Origin: Streptomyces adelaidensis
GTDB lineage: Bacteria > Actinomycetota > Actinomycetes > Streptomycetales > Streptomycetaceae
Length of the DNA: 62,807 nucleotides
NCBI RefSeq assembly: GCF_016598475.1
Contig: NZ_JAEMUX010000052.1
Span: 1-62,807 of the forward strand
Direction: 5' to 3'
Part shown: piece after piece, positions 27,112-36,841 of the stretch
How the letters are laid out: each line of letters starts with the position of its first letter
Position numbering within the stretch: position 1 is the stretch's first letter
Notes under the pieces: generated by a model
Seen by the model: only the letters and a program-made list of their open reading frames with translations
The model's database searches: none
What the model was told of the DNA's origin: nothing
Position numbers and translations under genes: made by a program

Positions 27112-28014
27112 GTGAGCCGTACGCGTCTGTCGGGCCGTACCGTCGTCGTCACCGGAGCCGCGCAGGGGCAGGGGGCCGCCGAGGTGGCGGCCGCCGCCCG
27201 GGAGGGCGCGGCGGTGGTCGCGACCGATGTGCTCGACGAGGCCGGCGAGAAGCTGGCCGCGTCCCTGCGCGCCGACGGCCTCGATGTGCGCTTCCGGCAT
27301 CTGGATGTGTCGTCGCCGGACGACTGGGCGTCCCTCGCCGGTGAACTGAAGGTCGTGCACGGCCTCGTCAACAACGCGGGCATCGCCGTCCGGGCCCGGC
27401 TCGGCGAGGTCGAACTCACCGACTGGAACCGGGCGTTCGCGGTCAACACCACCGGCGCGATGCTCGGCATCCAGGCCCTCGCCCCGCTGATGCCCGCCGG
27501 TTCCGCCATCGTCAACGTCGGCTCCGTCGCGGGCCTCACCGCCCACCACGCCGTCGCGTACACCACCAGCAAATGGGCCCTGCGCGGCCTGTCCAAGGTG
27601 GCCGCGCTGGAGCTGGCCCCGCGCGGCATCCGTACGAACGTGATCCACCCCGGCTACATCGACACCCCGCTGATGGCCTCCGCCAACCCGGTGTTCGTCG
27701 AGGCCCATCTGTCCATGACCCCTCAGGGCCGCGCGGGCACCCCCGACGAGGTCGCCCCGCTCGTCGTCTACCTCCTCTCCGACGAGTCGTCGTACGTCAA
27801 CGGCTCCGAGATCACGGTGGACGGCGGTTACGCGGCCCACGGCGGGGTGAAGGCGATCACGAACGCGCTGGACGCGTACGCAGTGATCACCGGTCGACGG
27901 GCGGCACTCGGAAGGATCGGCCGGCCGCGGGCGCATGGCTGTGCCCCCGGTTCCGGGGAGGGAACCAGGGGCACGTGCCGGCCGCCGTACAGCGGCTGGG
28001 CGCCCAGGGGCTGA
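27112..28014 (+). CDS. SDR family hydroxysteroid-dehydrogenase-like oxidoreductase
   Basis: Classical SDR core of about 255 residues: TGAAQGQG cofactor motif, LVNNAGIAV, VNVGSVAG and the catalytic YTTSK. It resembles 3-alpha/20-beta-hydroxysteroid dehydrogenases. The frame runs on for another roughly 45 unrelated residues straight through a strong terminator hairpin at 27941-27974, so the natural stop near GGVKAITNAL was probably lost or misread. GGAGGAACC precedes the GTG at 27112. It follows the LysR gene by 41 bases. Confidence 0.85.
   Translation: MSRTRLSGRTVVVTGAAQGQGAAEVAAAAREGAAVVATDVLDEAGEKLAASLRADGLDVRFRHLDVSSPDDWASLAGELKVVHGLVNNAGIAVRARLGEVELTDWNRAFAVNTTGAMLGIQALAPLMPAGSAIVNVGSVAGLTAHHAVAYTTSKWALRGLSKVAALELAPRGIRTNVIHPGYIDTPLMASANPVFVEAHLSMTPQGRAGTPDEVAPLVVYLLSDESSYVNGSEITVDGGYAAHGGVKAITNALDAYAVITGRRAALGRIGRPRAHGCAPGSGEGTRGTCRPPYSGWAPRG
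27941..27974. terminator. Strong hairpin between convergent genes
   Basis: GTGCCCC-C-GGTTCC (27941-27954) pairs with GGAACC-A-GGGGCAC (27961-27974) around GGGGAG. It lies inside the doubtful 3' tail of the SDR frame and 47 bases from the end of the MFS gene. Confidence 0.72.
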
Positions 28015-28020
28015 CCGGTC

Positions 28021-29553
28021 CTAGACCGCCGACGCCTCCACCGCGGGCTCGCCCGTGGCCTCGCGCGCCACGCTCCTGCGGACCAGGACGAGGGTCACGG
28101 CGGCGCCGGCCAGGGAGGCGATGCCGCAGACGGTCATGCCGAGGGAGAGGCCACTGGCGAGGGCGTCCTGGGCGAGGGCCTGGGCCTCCGCTCCGGCGTC
28201 GGGGACGTTGACGACGGCGAGGGGGCCGCCCGCCTCGTTGATCGCCGCGCCGGGTCCGGTGAGCTTGCCGGCCAGTTGCGCGGAGGCCGTGCTCATGGCG
28301 ACCGCGCTGATGACGGCCGGGCCGAGTGCCTGCCCGAACTCGCGGACCAGGCTGGTGGCGCCGCTGGCCATGCCGGTCAGTTCGATCGGTACGGCGTTGA
28401 CGGCGGCCTGGGTCAGTGAGGAGACGACGCAGATGAAGCCGACGCCGAGCAGCAGCACCGGCCCGATGAACGCCCCGAGGGAGGTCGTGGTGATCGGGAT
28501 GGCCGCCAGCCAGAACTGTCCCGCCGCCATCGGCAGCAGACCGCCGGCGAGCAGCCGGCGCGCGTCGACCTGGGTGAGCATCCTGCCGAGCACCGGGGCG
28601 AGCAGTAGCGGGATGAGCTGGAGGATCACGAACGGCATGCTCGCGTCGAGCGCGCTCAGATGCATCACCGCGCCGAGCCGGATGGAGACGCAGTACGCGG
28701 TGCCGATGAAGCCGAGCATGCCGACCAGGGCGACCACGGCGGCGGCCGCGAAGGACGGGATCTTCAGCAGGGAGAGGTTCATCATGGGCGACTCGGAGCG
28801 CAGTTCGGCGTAGACGAACCCGGCGAGGGCGACGGCCGCCAGCACCAGCGTGCCGACGATCGCCGGGTCGCCCCAGCCCTTGTCGGAGCCCTCGATGACA
28901 CCCCAGAGCAGGGCGGTGAGGGCGACCGCGATGGTGATCTGGCCGGGCCAGTCCAGCGAACGGCCCTTCGGCGCCCTGGAGTCGGTGACCCACTTCCAGC
29001 AGACCACGCCCACCAGGACACCGAGGACGACGGGCGGCACGAACGCCCAGCGGAAGTCCGTGACCGTGCCGAGGATGCCGGAGGACAGCGGGCCGAGCGC
29101 GGAGGCGAGGGAGATGCTCAGCGCCCAGGTGGAGACCGCTTTGGCCCGGTCCCGCTTGTCGGGCGTGGCGGCCGCGATCACGGCGAGCGAGGAGGGGAAC
29201 AGCGCGGCGGCGCCGACGCCGGCGACGCCCTGGCCGATCCACAGCATGGTGATCGACTGGGCGGTGGCGTTGATGAGTTCGCCCAGCGCGAGAATGAATC
29301 CGCCGAGCACCAGCAGCCGTTTACGGCCGAAGATGTCGCCGAGCACGCCGAAATTCAGTTCCAGAATGGCGGTGGGCAGAATGAAGGCGGAGGTCACCCA
29401 CGCCACCTGGGACGCGGAGGCGCTGAATGCGCTGGTGATCTCACCGTTGATCGGGGCGGGCACGGTAATGCACAACTGTGCCGCCGCGACCGCGAGACAG
29501 CACGCTATGAGCGTTCCGCGGTCCAGTCTTTTCAAGGAGATGGAATCCGTCAT
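28021..29553 (-). CDS. MFS transporter, DHA2 (14-TMS) family
   Basis: A 510-residue major facilitator protein with about 14 hydrophobic helices. The motif-A loop GDIFGRKRLLVLGG is near residue 77 and the motif-C-like LASALGPLSSGILG near 160. DHA2 members are proton antiporters for drugs and metabolites. It is the last gene of a three-gene unit with an SDR and a VOC protein, so export or uptake of a pathway compound is plausible. ATG at 29553 has GAGGG ten bases upstream. Confidence 0.9.
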   Translation of the reverse strand: MTDSISLKRLDRGTLIACCLAVAAAQLCITVPAPINGEITSAFSASASQVAWVTSAFILPTAILELNFGVLGDIFGRKRLLVLGGFILALGELINATAQSITMLWIGQGVAGVGAAALFPSSLAVIAAATPDKRDRAKAVSTWALSISLASALGPLSSGILGTVTDFRWAFVPPVVLGVLVGVVCWKWVTDSRAPKGRSLDWPGQITIAVALTALLWGVIEGSDKGWGDPAIVGTLVLAAVALAGFVYAELRSESPMMNLSLLKIPSFAAAAVVALVGMLGFIGTAYCVSIRLGAVMHLSALDASMPFVILQLIPLLLAPVLGRMLTQVDARRLLAGGLLPMAAGQFWLAAIPITTTSLGAFIGPVLLLGVGFICVVSSLTQAAVNAVPIELTGMASGATSLVREFGQALGPAVISAVAMSTASAQLAGKLTGPGAAINEAGGPLAVVNVPDAGAEAQALAQDALASGLSLGMTVCGIASLAGAAVTLVLVRRSVAREATGEPAVEASAV

Positions 29554-29564
29554 CGTACGTGCCC

Positions 29565-30005
29565 TCACTCTGACTTCTGCTCAGCGCGCCGCGAGACGCT
29601 TTTCTCTATGAGTTCGATGAGATTTCCCTCGGGGTCGCTGACCCAGGCCATGCGTACTCCGGGTTCGGGGGACGGCCCGGGTGCCATGACGTCGCCCGCT
29701 CCGTGGGCCAGCAAGGCCCGGTGGACGGGGTCGAGTGCGGGGGTGGTGACCGCGAAGTGCCCGTATCCCTCGGTGAGGGAGGCGGTCAGCGGGTCCGGTG
29801 CCCGGGGGCCGGGGACGGACCCGGGCCGGGCGAGGAGTTCGACGCGCCAGCCCTGGTGCGGGTGTTCGAGGACGACACCGCGCAGACCGGGCCCTTCGAG
29901 GGCGAACTCGAAGACGGTCCTCAGGCCGAACGCCGCCTGGTACCAGCTGGTCTGGGCGGGCAGGTCGCGTACGGTGACGCCCACGTGGTCGAGTCGCGCG
30001 TCCAT
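29565..30005 (-). CDS. VOC family protein (glyoxalase fold)
   Basis: A 146-residue single VOC unit: RLDHVGVTVRDL with the first metal-site His, EGYGHFAVTTP with the second, and DPEGNLIELIE with the Glu. It could be an isomerase, dioxygenase or binding protein. It is tightly spaced between the SDR (6 bases) and the MFS gene (11 bases). Confidence 0.87.
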   Translation of the reverse strand: MDARLDHVGVTVRDLPAQTSWYQAAFGLRTVFEFALEGPGLRGVVLEHPHQGWRVELLARPGSVPGPRAPDPLTASLTEGYGHFAVTTPALDPVHRALLAHGAGDVMAPGPSPEPGVRMAWVSDPEGNLIELIEKSVSRRAEQKSE

Positions 30006-30011
30006 CGGCGC

Positions 30012-30791
30012 TCAGCCCGCCATGGCGCTGTCGCCGCCGTCGACCATGAGGTTGGCGCCGTTGACGAAGGCCGCCTCGTCGCAGCAGAGGAAGGCCGCCA
30101 CGCGTGCGATGTCCTCGGGCTGCCCCACCCTTCCGGCCGGGATACGGGCCTCCAGTCGTGCCTTCGGTCCCTCGGGGTCATCGAGGAAGGGCGCCGTCGC
30201 CGAGGTGCGGGTCATGCCGGGGGCGATGGTGTTGACGCGGATGCGGTGCGGGGCGCCGGCCGCGCACAGGTGCATGCTCATCGCCAGGACCCCGCCCTTG
30301 GCGGCGCCGTGCGGGACCATCGGTATGAAGGGCGCGCCTCGCACGGCGGCCACCGAGGCGACGTTGAGGACGGCTCCGCCGCCGCGCGCGATCAGGTGCG
30401 GCCAGGCGGCCCGCGTACAGAAGTACGAGATGTCCAGCTCGTTCCTGATCGTGAAGTACCAGTCCTCGGCGGGCATCGTCTCGAACGGGCCGTTGCGCAG
30501 CGCGGAGGCGTTGTTGTAGAGGATGTCGATGCCGCCGAAGGCCGCGATGCCCGCGTCGATCCATGCGCGGGCGCCTTCTTCGGTGGAGAGGTCCACGGGC
30601 GCCAGGGAGCGCATGACTCCGTCGGTCTTCTCGACGATTTCCACGGTTTCCGCGGCCGCGTCCGCGTCGATGTCACAGCCGAATACGAGTGCGCCCTCGG
30701 CCGCGAATATCTCGGCAGCCGCCCGGCCTATTCCGACCCCCGTTCCACTGATGAACGCTGTTTTCCCGGCCAGTCGGCCCATGTTCGCCAT
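30012..30791 (-). CDS. SDR family oxidoreductase with His in place of catalytic Tyr
   Basis: A 259-residue SDR with the SGTGVGIG cofactor motif, NNASAL and the serine of VASVAAVRG. The YxxxK motif reads HGAAK (in PMVPHGAAKGGVLAMS), so the usual general acid Tyr is replaced by His. The length and C-terminal NGANLMVDGG match functional family members. It may have altered chemistry or be a lyase-like SDR. First gene of the SDR-VOC-MFS unit. Confidence 0.88.
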   Translation of the reverse strand: MANMGRLAGKTAFISGTGVGIGRAAAEIFAAEGALVFGCDIDADAAAETVEIVEKTDGVMRSLAPVDLSTEEGARAWIDAGIAAFGGIDILYNNASALRNGPFETMPAEDWYFTIRNELDISYFCTRAAWPHLIARGGGAVLNVASVAAVRGAPFIPMVPHGAAKGGVLAMSMHLCAAGAPHRIRVNTIAPGMTRTSATAPFLDDPEGPKARLEARIPAGRVGQPEDIARVAAFLCCDEAAFVNGANLMVDGGDSAMAG

Positions 30792-30932
30792 GTCCCTTGT
30801 CCCATGCCGCCGGAGTGCGGTTCTGGAAGCGTAGGGACGCCCAATGGGCAGAACAAGAAAAGGGACGCGTCAGGCCCATCGGGCGTTCGTATGGCAGGTA
30901 TGTGGGAGTGCGACCGGCGACCGGCGGACTCC

Positions 30933-32735
30933 TTACGGCGTGGGCGAGGCGGCCACGTCCGGCTCCTTGCCGTACGCGGTGAGGAAGCGGTCGCGGAAGG
31001 AGTCCATGCGCCAGACGGGAGCGTCGTCGCCGGGCCGCAGACCGTCCGACCAGCCCCAGTCGTCGATCCTGTCGAGGACCTTGGGGTCGCGGGCGACGAC
31101 CGTGACCGGTACGTCGTGGTCGGCGCCGTTTCCGCTGACGCTGGCCATGGGCTGGTGGTCGCCGAGGAAGACCAGCACGGTGTTCTCGTCGCCGTACTTC
31201 TCCACGTACCGCAGGAGGCTGTGCAGGGAGTACTGGACGGACTTGCCGTACTCCTCCTTCACCTTGACAGGGTCGGTGAACACGTCCGCCGGGTCCTTGC
31301 CCGCCTTCTCGATGCCCTTGTAGACGGAGCCGTCACCGACCTCGTCCCAGCCGATCATCTTCGGCAGCGGCGCCCAGGGCTGGTGGCTGGAGGTCAGGAT
31401 GATCTGCGACATCAGCGGCTTGCCGCCCTTCTTGGCGGCCTCCAGGCGCTCGAACGCGGTCAGGGCGTACTGGTCGGGCATGGTCGACCAGCTGAACTTC
31501 GGCCCCTGGTAGCCGAGATCGCGGGAGTCGTAGACCTTGTCGAGTCCGTAGAAGTCGCCCTCGGGCCAGTTCTTCTGCACGCCGGGCACGATGCCGACCG
31601 TCCGCCAGGCCCCGGTCTTGTCGAACGCGCCGGGCAGGGTGAGGCGTTCGCCGGCGGTGACGGTGCGGTAGCGGCTCTGGTTGTCGATCCACAGGCCGGT
31701 CAGGAACGTGGAGTGCCCGAGCCAGCTGCTGCCGCCGTACGTGGCGGAGGTCAGCCAGCCGCTCTTCGCCGCGAACCCGGCCTTGCTCAGCGCCTCGCCC
31801 TCCTCGTCGAGCGCCTCGTTCACGCCCGGCGCGATGGCCGGGTCCTCCAGGGCGGCGCGGCCGTAGCTCTCGATGAAGGTGAACATGACGTCCTTGCCGC
31901 GCAGTCCGGTCAGGAGCTGGTCGGCGGGCACATCGGCGAACTTGTCCTTCTTGGCCTCCTTGGCGAACGCGGCCTCGTCCCTGAGGGTCTCGCGCACCCG
32001 GTCCAAGCGGTCCTGCACGAACCCGATGGTGTTCCTGGAGGCGACGGCGGTGGTCCCGAGGGGCGTCAGGCCGAGCGCCGCGCAGGTGATCCACACCGTT
32101 CCGGCGACGATCGTGCCCTTGGTCGCGCGGTCCCGGTCGCGGACCAGGAGGTTCACGAGCCGCACCACCGCCAGCGCCATGACGACGAACAGCAGCAGTA
32201 CCAGGGCCACGAGGCCGATGACGGCGACCCGCGCCCCCGTGGCGCCGAGCGTGTCCTTCACATACGACTCGGCGTCGTCGAGCAGACCCCAGTCGAGGAC
32301 CACGTTGAAGCCGCGTCCGAGGAACTGGTTGAAGCCGATGTCCAGGCCCTTCACCACCACGAGCGCGGCCAGGCCCACCCCGGTCAGGACCGCCGCGACC
32401 AGCCGCGGCCTGCGCGGCAGCGCCGTCAGCAGGGCGGCGGCGAGGATCGGCTCCACCGGTATCCGCAGGAACTGCCGCGCCTGGAAGAACTCGGCCTTGC
32501 CCGGCATGAGCAGTGCGAAGAGTACGAGGGCGGCGGCCAGCGCGGTGATCCCCCACGAGACGCTCCGCGCGGCCACGGGGTACTTCCGCCGGAGCGCCTC
32601 CGGATACTTCTTCCAGCGGGCCCGGCGCCCGCCGGCCTTTTCCGGCGGGGACGCGGCCCCCTCCTCCGAGGTCTCGTCGGCCTCGCTTGTCCCATGCGTG
32701 TCCGGCAGTTGACTGGAGCGCGTGAAGAGCGACAC
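30933..32735 (-). CDS. Sulfatase-fold membrane enzyme (LTA-synthase-like)
   Basis: A 600-residue protein with a basic N-terminus, four to five membrane helices (about residues 55-215) and an extracellular alkaline-phosphatase/sulfatase domain. The nucleophile region GGSSWLGHSTFLTG is near residue 325, and metal ligands lie in MFTFIESYGR and FLGDHQPM. This layout matches lipoteichoic acid synthase and phosphoglycerol transferases, so transfer of phosphoglycerol to a cell-surface glycan or lipid is likely. GTG at 32735 has GGAAGGAA just upstream; an in-frame ATG at 32777 is weaker. It is divergent from the rho paralogue. Confidence 0.87.
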   Translation of the reverse strand: MSLFTRSSQLPDTHGTSEADETSEEGAASPPEKAGGRRARWKKYPEALRRKYPVAARSVSWGITALAAALVLFALLMPGKAEFFQARQFLRIPVEPILAAALLTALPRRPRLVAAVLTGVGLAALVVVKGLDIGFNQFLGRGFNVVLDWGLLDDAESYVKDTLGATGARVAVIGLVALVLLLFVVMALAVVRLVNLLVRDRDRATKGTIVAGTVWITCAALGLTPLGTTAVASRNTIGFVQDRLDRVRETLRDEAAFAKEAKKDKFADVPADQLLTGLRGKDVMFTFIESYGRAALEDPAIAPGVNEALDEEGEALSKAGFAAKSGWLTSATYGGSSWLGHSTFLTGLWIDNQSRYRTVTAGERLTLPGAFDKTGAWRTVGIVPGVQKNWPEGDFYGLDKVYDSRDLGYQGPKFSWSTMPDQYALTAFERLEAAKKGGKPLMSQIILTSSHQPWAPLPKMIGWDEVGDGSVYKGIEKAGKDPADVFTDPVKVKEEYGKSVQYSLHSLLRYVEKYGDENTVLVFLGDHQPMASVSGNGADHDVPVTVVARDPKVLDRIDDWGWSDGLRPGDDAPVWRMDSFRDRFLTAYGKEPDVAASPTP

Positions 32736-32874
32736 GCGACGTTCCTTCCGTACGAAGACCGCTGGTCGTGCCCCCATCTGTACGAGGGGTCCGCGAGATC
32801 AGTTCAAAGACCACGGGTAAGCCATCGGTAAGGAACTCCCCAACGGCCCGCCACCGGTAGTGGTACGCTTGCCT

Positions 32875-32948
32875 CGGCACCTGTGTATCGCCCCTTCTTC
32901 GGGCGCCGGTGCCGCTCTCTCAACTCCCGAGATCTTCTCTGAGATCTC
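32875..32948 (+). promoter_or_regulatory. Structured leader of the rho paralogue (two hairpins)
   Basis: Hairpin 1 has an outer stem CGGCACC (32875-32881)/GGTGCCG (32908-32914) and an inner stem CGCCC (32889-32893)/GGGCG (32901-32905) with loop CTTCTTC. Hairpin 2 is GAGATC (32929-32934)/GATCTC (32943-32948). They lie 180-250 bases before the start codon in a 392-base gap otherwise empty of genes. A structured, C-rich leader is a plausible site for Rho-dependent autoregulation. Confidence 0.5.
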
Positions 32949-33127
32949 TGATCCGCTGAACCGCCCGTCGATTCCCGATCGGCCGTCAGCTTCTCCGCAC
33001 CACCTGCCGCCCACGGCCCGTCTCTGACGTACGGCCGTACACGGCTTCGCCGTAGCCGCGGGTGTGTGCTCTCCCCTCCCCCTTCTCCATGTGTCTGCCA
33101 TACGTCCTCGAAAGGACCCCCTCACCC

Positions 33128-34255
<1,128 letters not shown>

Positions 34256-34290
34256 AGCGTCGCGATAGAGGTCGGGGGTGGGGGTGCGTT

Positions 34291-34364
34291 GGCGGGTGCG
34301 GGTTGGATGTGGTTGTTCGCGCCCACGCGGCGAAGCCGCACGATGTCACAGCCCCGCGCCCCTG
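34291..34364 (-). repeat. Streptomyces-type interspersed repeat, copy 2 (inverted)
   Basis: Read on the minus strand it begins caggggcgcggggctgtgac and contains GCGGC-TTC-GCCGC, matching copy 1. It lies in the gap after the rho paralogue. Confidence 0.72.
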
Positions 34365-34505
34365 AAGAGCACGGTGGTGCCGCCTGGCTTCAAGGCCCCC
34401 CACCGACGCGCGGACACACAGCCGGCGTGAGGCATCCGGGTGTTCGATCCGCTCGCCCGGCCCTGGCACCCCGGTCTGCGGCGCGACCGTTCCTACGTTT
34501 GCGGT

Positions 34506-35708
34506 ATGACCATCGGATTCTCATCCCGCACTGCCCGTGTTGCCCGCGTCGCCGTCTGCTGCTCCGCCGCCTGCGTGATGGGCGCCCTGGCCCTCGCGTC
34601 GAGCCCGCAGGGCGGCCGGCTCTCCCCCGGGGCGGGCGCGCAGGACGCCAAGGCCGAGCAGGAGCCGCCGTCGCTGTACCGGCCGGGGACGCATGTGCGA
34701 CCGCGTCCCGGGGCGCCCCGGGTGCCCCGGGACGTCTCCGCGGTGGCGTGGCTGGTGGCCGACGCCCGTACGGGCGAGGTGCTCGCCGCGCACAACGCGC
34801 ACCGCAGGCTGCCGCCGGCGAGCACACTGAAGACCCTGTTCGCGCTCACCGTGCTGCCGGGACTCCCGGCGGGCCTCAGACACACCGTCGAGCGCGAGGA
34901 ACTGGCGGGCGTCGGCGCCGGGAGCAGTCTGGTCGGCGTCAAGGAGAACCGCACGTACCGCGTGGCCGACCTGTGGCGCGGAGTCTTCCTCAGCTCGGGC
35001 AACGACGCCGTGCGCGTCCTGGCCGCCCTCAACGGCGGCTGGCGGACCACCGCCGAGCAGATGCGGGACAAGGCCCGATCGTTGGGCGCCCGGGACACCC
35101 ATGTCGTCTCGCCCGACGGCTACGACGCGCCTGGACAGGTGTCGTCCGCGTACGACCTCGCGGTGTTCGGCCGGGCCGGGCTGCGCAACGCGGAGTTCGC
35201 CGAGTACTGCGCCACGGCCAGGGCGAAGTTCCCGGCGGGCGGCTCGGCGTACGGCATCCAGAACACCAACCGGCTGCTCACCGGCGCCGGCGTCGACCGC
35301 TATCCGGGGCTGATCGGCATCAAGAACGGCTACACCAGCAACGCGGGCAACACCCTGATCTCCGCCGCCGAACGGGACGGACGCACCCTCGTCGTGACGG
35401 TGATGCGTCCCCGCGCGGGCGGTGGTTTCGCCGTCTACGAGGAGACGCGTTCGCTCCTCGACTGGGGTTTCCGTGCCGCCGGACGCGTCGATCCCGTGGG
35501 CTCACTCCTGCCGCCGCGCCCGGCGGCGGCACCTCAGGCCTCCCTCGAGTCGCCGTACGTCCGCGAGGAGAAGAAGAAGGAGAAGAAGGAGGTGGCCACC
35601 GGTCCGGGCTGGCCGGAGGCGGGCGCGATCACCGGTGCGGCCGGATTCGGTGCGGCGGCCGTGGTGCTGACGCTGCGGCTCAAGAAAGGCCGGCTCACCC
35701 GGGACTGA
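34506..35708 (+). CDS. D-alanyl-D-alanine carboxypeptidase (membrane anchored)
   Basis: A 400-residue low-molecular-weight penicillin-binding protein. The N-terminal signal segment (VARVAVCCSAACVMGALALAS) is followed by a Pro-rich linker. Catalytic motifs are STLK (SxxK, about 98), SSGN (SxN, about 160) and KNG in place of KTG (about 274); this last variant is seen in Streptomyces members. A polybasic EEKKKEKKE stretch and a C-terminal hydrophobic helix (AGAITGAAGFGAAAVVLTL) anchor it. It trims peptidoglycan stem peptides. Its last 175 bases overlap the convergent mannosyltransferase gene. Confidence 0.9.
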   Translation: MTIGFSSRTARVARVAVCCSAACVMGALALASSPQGGRLSPGAGAQDAKAEQEPPSLYRPGTHVRPRPGAPRVPRDVSAVAWLVADARTGEVLAAHNAHRRLPPASTLKTLFALTVLPGLPAGLRHTVEREELAGVGAGSSLVGVKENRTYRVADLWRGVFLSSGNDAVRVLAALNGGWRTTAEQMRDKARSLGARDTHVVSPDGYDAPGQVSSAYDLAVFGRAGLRNAEFAEYCATARAKFPAGGSAYGIQNTNRLLTGAGVDRYPGLIGIKNGYTSNAGNTLISAAERDGRTLVVTVMRPRAGGGFAVYEETRSLLDWGFRAAGRVDPVGSLLPPRPAAAPQASLESPYVREEKKKEKKEVATGPGWPEAGAITGAAGFGAAAVVLTLRLKKGRLTRD

Positions 35709-36841
35709 CCGATCGGCAGCCACAGCAGCAGGCCGAGCGTGATCCACACATAGGTGTTGCTGCCGAGGAAGCCGCCGATGCCGGAGGCGTAGTCGAACCA
35801 CAGCCAGACGACGCTGCTGCACAGCACGGCGTAGAGCGCCGCCGCGAGCGGCAGCAGCCGGCGGTGCCGCACCAGCACGGCGAAGGACGGCAGCAGCCAG
35901 ACGAGATGGTGCACCCAGGTGATCGGGCTGACCAGACACGCGGTCAGCCCGGTGAGGGCGAACGCGACCGTCCAGTCCTCGCCGCGCACCGCCGTCCGCA
36001 CGCGCCATGCCCACACGCACAGCACCGCGAGGACGAGCAACGCCCAGACGGCACGGCTCGGTTCGTGCGGTGCCACGAGCCGGGCCAGCACGCCTTGCAG
36101 CGACTGGTTGGAGACATGGTCGAGGCGGCCGATGCGGCTGGTGTCCCACAGCGCCTCGGTCCAGTAGAAGCGTGAGGCGGCCGGGGCGATCCAGGCCGCC
36201 GCCGCGGTGGCGGCCGCGGCGACGGCCGTCGCGACCCCGGCGGCCCGCCACCGCCGGGCGAGCAGCAGCAGACCGATGAAGATCACGGGTGTCAGCTTGA
36301 TCGCCGCCGCCAGGCCGATGCCGACGCCCGCCCGGCGCCCTGGGCCGGTGGACAGCAGCCAGGCGTCGGCGAGGACGAGAGCGAGCAGCAGAAGGTTGAC
36401 CTGGCCGAAGCTGAAGGTGTCCCGCAGCGGCTCGAACAGGGCGAGCGCGCAGAGGGCGAGGGAGGTGCCGAACCAGCCGTAGCGGCGCAGGAGCGGCCCG
36501 GCCGGCACGTACAGGACGGCCGCGAGTGCCGCCAGGTCGAGCCCCAGGCACAGCGCGATCGCGGTGCGCGGCCCGACCAGGGCCATCGGCAGCATGGTGA
36601 CGGCCGCGAACGGCGGATAGGTGAAGCCGTACGTCGTGCCCCGCCCCCGGTAGTCGTAGATCCGGCCGTCGTGGTGGACCCAGGTGTCGATGGCCCTGGT
36701 CGGGCCGCGCAGGTCGAACCAGTCGCGCAGCAGCGGGACGGTCGCGGTGAAGACGGTCACGGCGGTGGCGAGGCCGAGGACGAGCAGTGTCCGGGCGCCG
36801 TCGGTGCGCGGCGGGAACCGCGGGTGTCGCGGTTCGCTCAT
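35534..36841 (-). CDS. GT87 (DUF2029) polyprenol-phosphate-mannose mannosyltransferase
   Basis: A 435-residue integral membrane protein of about 10-12 helices in the DUF2029/GT87 family. The first loop has the acidic catalytic-site motif IYDYRGRGTTYGFTYPPFAA, and AIKLTPVIF is the second landmark. Such enzymes add mannose from polyprenyl-phosphomannose to cell-surface glycans. The start overlaps the stop of the upstream mannosyltransferase (ATGA). The last roughly 60 residues are antisense to the carboxypeptidase gene and may be a dispensable tail. Confidence 0.87.
   Translation of the reverse strand: MSEPRHPRFPPRTDGARTLLVLGLATAVTVFTATVPLLRDWFDLRGPTRAIDTWVHHDGRIYDYRGRGTTYGFTYPPFAAVTMLPMALVGPRTAIALCLGLDLAALAAVLYVPAGPLLRRYGWFGTSLALCALALFEPLRDTFSFGQVNLLLLALVLADAWLLSTGPGRRAGVGIGLAAAIKLTPVIFIGLLLLARRWRAAGVATAVAAAATAAAAWIAPAASRFYWTEALWDTSRIGRLDHVSNQSLQGVLARLVAPHEPSRAVWALLVLAVLCVWAWRVRTAVRGEDWTVAFALTGLTACLVSPITWVHHLVWLLPSFAVLVRHRRLLPLAAALYAVLCSSVVWLWFDYASGIGGFLGSNTYVWITLGLLLWLPIGQSRVSRPFLSRSVSTTAAAPNPAAPVIAPASGQPGPVATSFFSFFFSSRTYGDSREA

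Noticed and set aside
34506..35708. Loss of catalytic KTG motif in the carboxypeptidase
   Set aside because: KNG replaces KTG, but the other motifs are intact and this variant is found in related Streptomyces proteins, so I do not treat it as inactivation.
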